Shown in pieces: positions 57,390 to 64,000 of a DNA stretch of 64,000 nucleotides. Location: contig CAIIXF020000003.1 in assembly GCA_903813345.2 (NCBI GenBank), positions 26,239,248 through 26,303,247 on the forward strand. Reading direction: 5' to 3'. Positions within the stretch are counted from its first letter, which is position 1. Each line of letters starts with the position of its first letter. The position numbers and the translations under genes were made by a program. Under the pieces are notes generated by a model. The model was not told the DNA's origin. It saw nothing but the letters and a program-made list of their open reading frames with translations, and did not search any database. The stretch is from Owenia fusiformis (taxonomy: Eukaryota > Annelida > Polychaeta > Sabellida > Oweniidae).

Positions 57390-58783
57390 TACAGTATTGC
57401 ACATAGCACCGATATTGTGATAGTGCAGACCATACAAACATATACGAGTAAAATCAGATATTGCATGCTCAAGAAGTAGTCAAATTGAGTAAAAGGTGGA
57501 TTTTTCTTATTTCATCCAAAGTGCATGGATTTCAGAAGGGTCGATATGAAACATTGGTCTTAAAATATTATATACCTCAATTTTCAGCAGTTGGGTATGG
57601 ATAATTCTGCATTACGATTTCCACCATAAGGTTTCTCGCTCGGAAGGAACATGACATATCATTTTATAATCAATCCAGACTTTCCAATGGTGTTTCATAT
57701 GCTATAAATAAACTGAATGAGTTTACAAACGATAATTTTGGAATCACCCTGTACATGTTATCAATTCCATTATTTTCGCCCCTTTGGTTATATGCCTTTA
57801 GGCCTCATAAAGTACTTTCTAGTGTATTGGTATATTTACTAATTTATTTTTTATGTTGTTTATTGATCTTTCTCATTGTCTTACCATTGCTTCACAACGA
57901 GTACCAATCACAATAAAACACACTTCGATTTTTCTGGTATTCACCCTTGGAAATAAATTTGCATTCCCGAATGACTAGATTTAGAAACTGAATTTCTATG
58001 TGAGCATATTATGCCACAGTGTCTGTTACAATTGAGTTTAATTACGATTCTTTGACAAGTTCATTGTGATCAAAATTACTGTCAAGTTCCTTGCACTATT
58101 ATAGATAGTAAATTACGGTTTATGGTGTACATAGGTTACTATGACTGAATGGGTCGTTACTAACACACATGAGAAAAATGTATTGGAAACCAGACAGAGT
58201 ACACGCTGGCTATCATAATTTCACAAGACGACGATCATCGGTCCATATTTTACTCATTTACACATGTCCATAGCCAGATTCATTAGCTTAGAGTCGCATT
58301 GCCATTGTGATTGACGATAGGCTATGAAATGATAGCATACCACAGAATCAAAATCACGACATAAATACACGAGGAAATCAACACGACACAAATTGTAAGG
58401 TCATTAAATGTTAGCACGATGAAAACGAAATAGTGATGCATAACCAACGAAGATGTAGAGTGTCGTTTGGTTAATTGAATAAATCATAAACACACAATGA
58501 TGTTCGTGAAAATTTTGAAAACATGAACTCAACCTTATTTAAAGGACTCGTCACATGGAAAGATATTTACGAGGCATCATAAAATCGTGATACACCGAGA
58601 TACAAGGTAACAGTTTAAACGTATTTTTTGTTATCACAATCATTCAAAAAGAGCATCTTGCGTCCTAAACGACAACGCGTTACTGCTGACTGTGCGACAC
58701 AATCAAAACCAACCAAAACACAATCAGTGGCTTTACTTAAAACCGGATAGCAGATGATTGGCTGGAATCGTTTTTTCCAAAAC
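57390..58783. other. Upstream region of the CAP gene
   Basis: No exon is supported. No further repeat with two recognisable ends. Confidence 0.35.
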
Positions 58784-58791
58784 TGACGTCA
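58784..58791 (+). promoter_or_regulatory. CRE/ATF site TGACGTCA
   Basis: Perfect palindrome in CTGACGTCATCAG, 153 bp above the CAP-gene ATG. Confidence 0.4.
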
Positions 58792-58854
58792 TCAGTTGAT
58801 CATATAATCACATGGAGATTACCTGAAAGGATCATATATCATGACACGAATCGG

Positions 58855-58863
58855 TTATTTAAA
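58855..58863 (+). promoter_or_regulatory. TATA-like box TTATTTAAA
   Basis: 81 bp above the CAP-gene ATG, giving a likely start near 58888 and a short 5-prime UTR. Confidence 0.35.
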
Positions 58864-58943
58864 CCTGATCTTAAGAGAGGCTCAAAACATCGCTTAATAA
58901 GCCGACGTCCAAAAGAGTTACAGTAAATATACAGATTGGAAAC

Positions 58944-61900
58944 ATGACAGATTTGACACAATATTTAAAACGCACCTTTAATATAATCATTTACATGGTG
59001 ACCCTGCATTCAATGGTGCGTAGTGATATTCAACCGTACCCAGACGATGTAGAGATATCCTCCAACTCCGCCTTTGGAGAAGTAAAGGTAGAGAAGGTTT
59101 CCCGGACAAGACATAAAAGAGGGGCGGGTGATATTAGGAGCACTCTGGTATTTGACCAGAAAGCGACAATTATTCTTGCCCACAATCAAGCCCGCTCTTC
59201 TGTTTCACCAAAAGCTGCTGATATGCTATTTATGGTAAGTGGTAAGAACAATTTTCCAAGTCTCGTGCCAAAGTCTAGTGATCATATTGTGTATTCTATT
59301 CATTTTGATTGTGTTGTCAATTGTTCTCCTGCTCAGTACATCACTGTGTTTGCCTGGACTATTTTCAGATGTTTTAGGGATTTTGAATTCAATAAAGGAA
59401 TCTTATTATACTACTAAACGTTTGTCATGAGTTTTCTCTCATGCAAGGGATGTACAAGTATAATGTCCAGAATCATTTCTATTGTAAATCGTGATGGGAA
59501 TTGAATTTTCATCAGGGCAATTGATAACAAATGGATGGGGTAGGGATAAAAATCAGATATACTTTTTAATAGCATGGAATGTTTGTTAATAACTCCATAT
59601 CTTGCAATGCACATAATCTTTCAAATCGATGAATATCTGAACGCGTTGGTTTGATTCTGACATGTAATATTCCATTACTCAAATTGATGAATGTATTTAT
59701 ACAGACTGCATAATTTACAAATTCTTATTTTCAATATTCAGCAAGCTGTTTCAAAAGTTTGTTCATATGGCTCTGCATCGTGTGCATTGAAACGTATAAT
59801 CACATTAGTACTATTCAGTCCTTTTTGTTTCTTTTTTGGCAATATATACTTTATCAAACAAGGACAGAGAATCGTGCAAGGTCACTCCGTTTTTATTTTG
59901 TTACGGTCTCACACTTTTTGTGATGGTGTACGTCGTTCGACGTCTGTAATAAATGGCAAGCGGTGACATTTTGCATGTTAATGCCATGTTTCTATATACA
60001 AGGAACTTAGGGTTCCTCACAGAAAACACACAGATCATCTCAATTGGAAAGTATGTCCGTATAAAAATGAGATGCGTCACGCGTGAACATAGAGACCAAC
60101 TATGAAAATCTAGAGGAGGCGCGTCCTAGCCTTTTAAGGCATCAGTAGAACAATTATCGTTTGGACCATAAATAAATGAGAAATCAATTTTGTTTCACCT
60201 TTTCCAAACCATGGTGGTTTGAAAGCCCATAGTTCCCAATATTGCCAGTCTAGATAGATATCCCCTAAGATCTTCAGTAAATCCACTACTCATTTATTTA
60301 TGGTCCAAACTATAAAGCCATATCGTCACCTGTTCCAAACTCTTTAATAAACTAGTATAATCGTACCTACAGCGTAATTCAACTCGTCCTCATGTCAATT
60401 TATCCCAATTGATTGGTTTTATGTATTTTGGATATCTGGTTATTAATGGCAAATTACTCAGATGCGAGTAAGAAGTTACCAGTTTCGCCACCAGGTGGCT
60501 GATTCGGGGGAATTAACATGGCAGGGTACAAAATTCCCTTAAACTTATATATGCATCAGTTTTAGTGGTTCACTTTTCATATTACCTTTATGTATCTGAT
60601 AGTTATACAAATTAAAATATGTCCAGTAAAAGAAAATATTATCTGCCCAACACAAGAAAATATATTTCACTTTTTGTGGTTTTACAACATGGGGTCTATG
60701 GGGAATCTCCCCGACCTAGAAGTCACATTTTCAAAGAAAATTAAATTTTCAAAGTTGATAAACTCTTTTGAAAACCACATTTCTGAATGTAATTTTACAT
60801 GTTGATTCCAAATATGACATCAGTTTGAATGAATTGTGAATTTTTAATGATGTAAATCAAGATTATTTCTACTCGCATCTGGGATATTGAAACAGTCAAA
60901 ACCAACATTTTATCAATGACATGGGCTATTTTAGTACCTTGGATGTGACCGAAAAAAGCGAATCTCTCAATCGTAACACTAAATTCCAGCATGGAGTATA
61001 ATCATCATAGTTTGGAATCCAGATATATTAAACTTATCTAATTTGTTCAAAGTTTGATTTCATTTCAAAGTGGTTCTATCTCTAAATAACTCCGGATCCT
61101 CAAAATAAAATCATAGCAGTCTAGTTATTATAAATCGATACACAAAAGTAAGGCATAGACTGTTTTCTGATTTCGTGCAGAAGTAAGCTTCTTTAGAGGT
61201 TCTTTTAGATGAGTGAATCTTACTTATAGAATTTTTCAGACTATTAACAATAAAGCTGGTATTTATCAAAATCTATTGATGGTGAAAATATCAGATCGTT
61301 GTGACTTTTTTATTGATGTATTTGTAATTATAAGTACGTTTGGTATCCATGATGAAAATGCCTTGCCAAAATAGTTAAAGCTATAAAACATTTAAGAGCA
61401 AGTGTAATTAATTAATTATCAGCCCCTGCTAAGTATATGGACCATAGTGGGACCAAGGGCCGTAAAGTAGTTTTAATTTGTCATGTAAAATTTGACAGGA
61501 ATCTGAACTTATCGAACTACTTCAACAGAAATATCGCAACATTTTAAGGTGTCCCTGGTACATCGCTGTTTTACCATGTCGAGACTGGCCTTATTTTGAA
61601 TGTCGTATATATCTTAGTGATTGAAAAGTTGAATCTAGTTCAAATTAATTGTAAGTGAAGTTGAATAGGGGGTATGAGATAAGAACAAACAAACAGTTGT
61701 TGATGTCATCTTAAAATAATCGGTCAAAATTGAGAACCTCCATATAATGAAGGATTGCCAAAACGTCCTCTCCTGAAACCAACTACATTCAACGAGTCCA
61801 TACGAAATTGACGAAACAATAACGCTCAGATGCGAAGGAGTTTCCCTCTTGAGAAATGTAGAATAACAAAAGGCTCAAAGTCTAATTTGTGGGCCTAAGT

Positions 61901-63597
61901 GTAGCTAAAACAATTGATTCATCGATGTCATGCCAATATATCATTTTATTTCTTCCTCCCTAACAACGCTTTGTTTTCCATTGAACATTAAAAGATCTTC
62001 TGCGTATTTTGTGTTTATAAAAATTGTATTACAATTAAAATTTTCCCAGAGATCATTGTTTCATCTTTTAATTATGCCATTCGTTATATCTGTCTTTCTG
62101 ATACATTTGGGCTTTACCATTATTGCAATTGTCCTTATATATAAAGCACAGACTAAACTTACATAACCCAACATTGAGAGACATGGGATACTACTTTTTA
62201 AATCCTTAATTAGCCTTGCCCAAGTCGGTATTTTTTTTACTTATCTGATCTTAAATTCATAATAGAAATCAAGATAAGTAAAAGAGACCGACTTGGGCAA
62301 GGCTAATCTTTAATGAGAATCCGGGATTAGACTGAATTTACTAGTTTTTTACGAGAGCTGGAGGTGCATTAATAAATTATTAATCATATTCATTAGGTAA
62401 TGGAAGACTATACATGTAAAAGAAGTGTGTCTAGTTATTCAAAAACGACAATGAACTCATATCCTGGTTCTAGGGGCAGTTCTTCTCTTAATGTGACATC
62501 TGGCATTCTACTAATATGAATTCATTTTACATTCAACAAGACAAGATACATTCATAATTGATGTATCAAAATAAAGGAGCAAGAATTAGAAGTAAATTAT
62601 GTACCAAACAATAGTGATTAAAGATGTCACCACCTGGATGTAATTGCAAAAATAATGTGGTAGCCTATTGCAGACGCAGACATCAATAACCGATCACAAC
62701 ATATGGTTTAAATAATAGGTCACCATTCCTTGGTGATGACATCAAATAATTGGACAAGGAAAGATCGAGGCCAGAAGGGTACAGCTAATGACACATTTTT
62801 GTATGACATATGTAGTAGAGTTCAACTTTCACCACTGTGCACTATTTATTTGCAGACATGGGATGATGACTTAGCAAGTATGGCCCAGGAGTGGGCGGAG
62901 AAATGTACATGGGAACATGGAAATCCTGAGCGGAATCCCAAACCATATTCTTCTATAGGGCAGAATCTTTGGGCGGGCACAGGTAATTACCACGTCCCCC
63001 CTTGAAACATAAATTATAAGCTATTTCCTAGATCTAGTAAAAACAACTATTGTATTGACCTTTGTTTTTTCCATGGGTCAGTTTTATTATTGCAAGAGGC
63101 AAGGACTGTGATGTATCAAAAGTTAACTGGTAACTTCTCTTTAAAATAAGATGGTACAGGGTGGTCAAAAAATGGAAACCCTGCATTTTCCTTATATCTT
63201 TGTCATTTTGAAAAATTACTTCCTGATATTTCACACATTTGTACATCATTCAATTTCCTACCACCCTATATAACGTATTTCATGACTATCAATCTGATAG
63301 TCACAATTTTACAGCACTTTGAATAAGATGCTTCAGATTTGGCCATCATCATGCTGTAGGCAAAACAGCACAGTTGTCAATAAGGTTCACATTTGAAAAC
63401 TTTGGCCTAGAATCACTTGAAAAGTGCTCAGAATGGTGATAACTGCATAATTTTGAAATAAAATAAAACTCTCCTATATGTTTTCAGGATCACCAAGTGT
63501 GAATGGGGCCGTGAACTCATGGGATAACGAGAGACGTTACTACACGTTCGACACCCGTGCTTGCCAGTCTGGTAAAGTGTGCGGACATTACACACAG
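58944..63597 (+). CDS. CAP-superfamily secreted protein (CRISP/GLIPR/PI15-like), 5-prime part
   Basis: Three coding exons are in the window: 58944-59234, 62856-62982, 63488-63597 (528 bp, 176 aa). Phases 0, 1 and 0 match with GT/AG sites; the gene continues past the window. The N-terminus has a hydrophobic stretch (FNIIIYMVTLH) suited to a signal peptide, then a propeptide ending RTRHKR at residues 54-59, a furin-type site. The CAP domain starts ATIILAHNQARSSVSPKAAD and continues DDDLASMAQEWAEKCTWEHG and IGQNLWAG. Exon 3 ends CGHYTQ, the CAP signature just before the usual VVW. The CAP-cavity histidines are present (WEHG, GHYTQ). CAP proteins act outside the cell as venom, immune, sperm-binding or lipid-binding factors; which applies here cannot be told. 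Later cysteine-rich or other domains, if any, lie beyond 64000. Confidence 0.88.
59235..60456. other. CAP gene intron 1, first part
   Basis: It includes a fragment with GCGGTGACATTTTGCATGTTAATGCC-like text (about 59950-59990), the end of the 54161-type element. No exon is supported. Confidence 0.35.
60457..60883. mobile_element. MITE with CAGATGCGAG ends, copy 2
   Basis: Near-identical to 40097-40511 (same TTTCGCCACCAGGTGGCTG near the start and ACTCGCATCTGGGA end). The open frame 60590-60805 parallels the one in copy 1. Confidence 0.8.
60884..62855. other. CAP gene intron 1, second part, with hairpin
   Basis: A hairpin with perfect 21-bp arms lies at 62209-62229 and 62287-62307 (ATTAGCCTTGCCCAAGTCGG and complement), with AGATAAGTAAAA pairing further in. 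A GCTCAGATGCGA word at 61825 may be a third remnant of the CAGATGCGAG MITE. No exon is supported. Confidence 0.45.
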
Positions 63598-64000
63598 GTT
63601 TGTGCAGTGAAAAATGTCCGGGTATAAGGCTAAAATGCTAAAGGATAGGTATCGATATGATGAACTGTATTCAACAATGACTGTTTTTCTCTTAAACCAA
63701 TTATTGAAAAGATTCTGTAAAAAACACGGTCCTTCGTGTAATGTTGACTGATTGGCAACAATACAACTTATTGCAAAAAATATTTTATATAACTGTTTTT
63801 GTTAACATTCTTTGTTTTTAAGTTCAATTATTTTTGTTCCTTTCTACCAATTCTTGAGAATGTAATAAAATGTCTTTCCGAACCATGTTGGAACGAAATA
63901 ACATATACAACATTTTCGTAGACCCCTCAATATTACAATTATACAAGGGAATTTTGGTTGATTTTACAAAATGTATGCAAAAACTTAAAACAGAACCCCC
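63598..64000. other. Start of CAP gene intron 3
   Basis: Begins at donor GTTTGT. No further exon to the window end. Confidence 0.5.

Overview
The window is nuclear DNA of an invertebrate animal: AT-rich, with intron-split genes, canonical GT/AG splice sites and a very high load of transposon debris. The gene set (EGF/SRCR secreted protein, hillarin/LTD-1 with LIM and transglutaminase-like domains, peroxisomal enoyl-CoA isomerase, STMP1-like microprotein, two C/EBP factors, CAP protein) is generally metazoan. The repeats suggest a marine invertebrate (lophotrochozoan or non-vertebrate deuterostome), but I cannot name a species. No rRNA, intact tRNA, CRISPR or bacterial feature is seen.

Layout. 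1-4.8 kb: a 2.45-kb foldback transposon, then nongenic DNA. 4.9-8.7 kb (minus): a secreted protein with an apple-like domain, EGF repeats and an SRCR domain, with recent exon duplications. 8.9-14.5 kb: repeats and nested transposons, including a LINE fragment itself split by a MITE. 16.2-25.1 kb (minus): a complete nine-exon hillarin gene of 1104 codons whose transglutaminase-like core seems to have lost its catalytic triad. 26.0-30.8 kb (minus): a four-exon isomerase ending in SKL. 32.3-37.4 kb (minus): a three-exon gene for a 54-aa membrane microprotein resembling STMP1, missed by simple ORF finding. 38-46.8 kb: palindromes and MITEs, no gene seen. 46.8-49.9 kb: an intronless C/EBP gene (minus) and a CEBPG-type gene (plus), head to head. 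50-58.9 kb: transposons and a tandem array rich in AGGTCA half-sites. 58.9-64 kb (plus): the first three exons of a CAP-superfamily gene that runs off the window.

For the five multi-exon genes I reconstructed, exon boundaries come from paired splice sites and phase matching. In the four that lie wholly inside the window the summed coding length divides by three and ends in a stop. The strongest points for follow-up are the head-to-head C/EBP pair with two perfect C/EBP sites and a CRE between them, the hidden STMP1-like gene with a 9-bp coding first exon and an overlapping upstream ORF, the hillarin pseudoenzyme with a possible MITE-derived splice donor, and the nested-insertion history at 9.5-14.5 kb.
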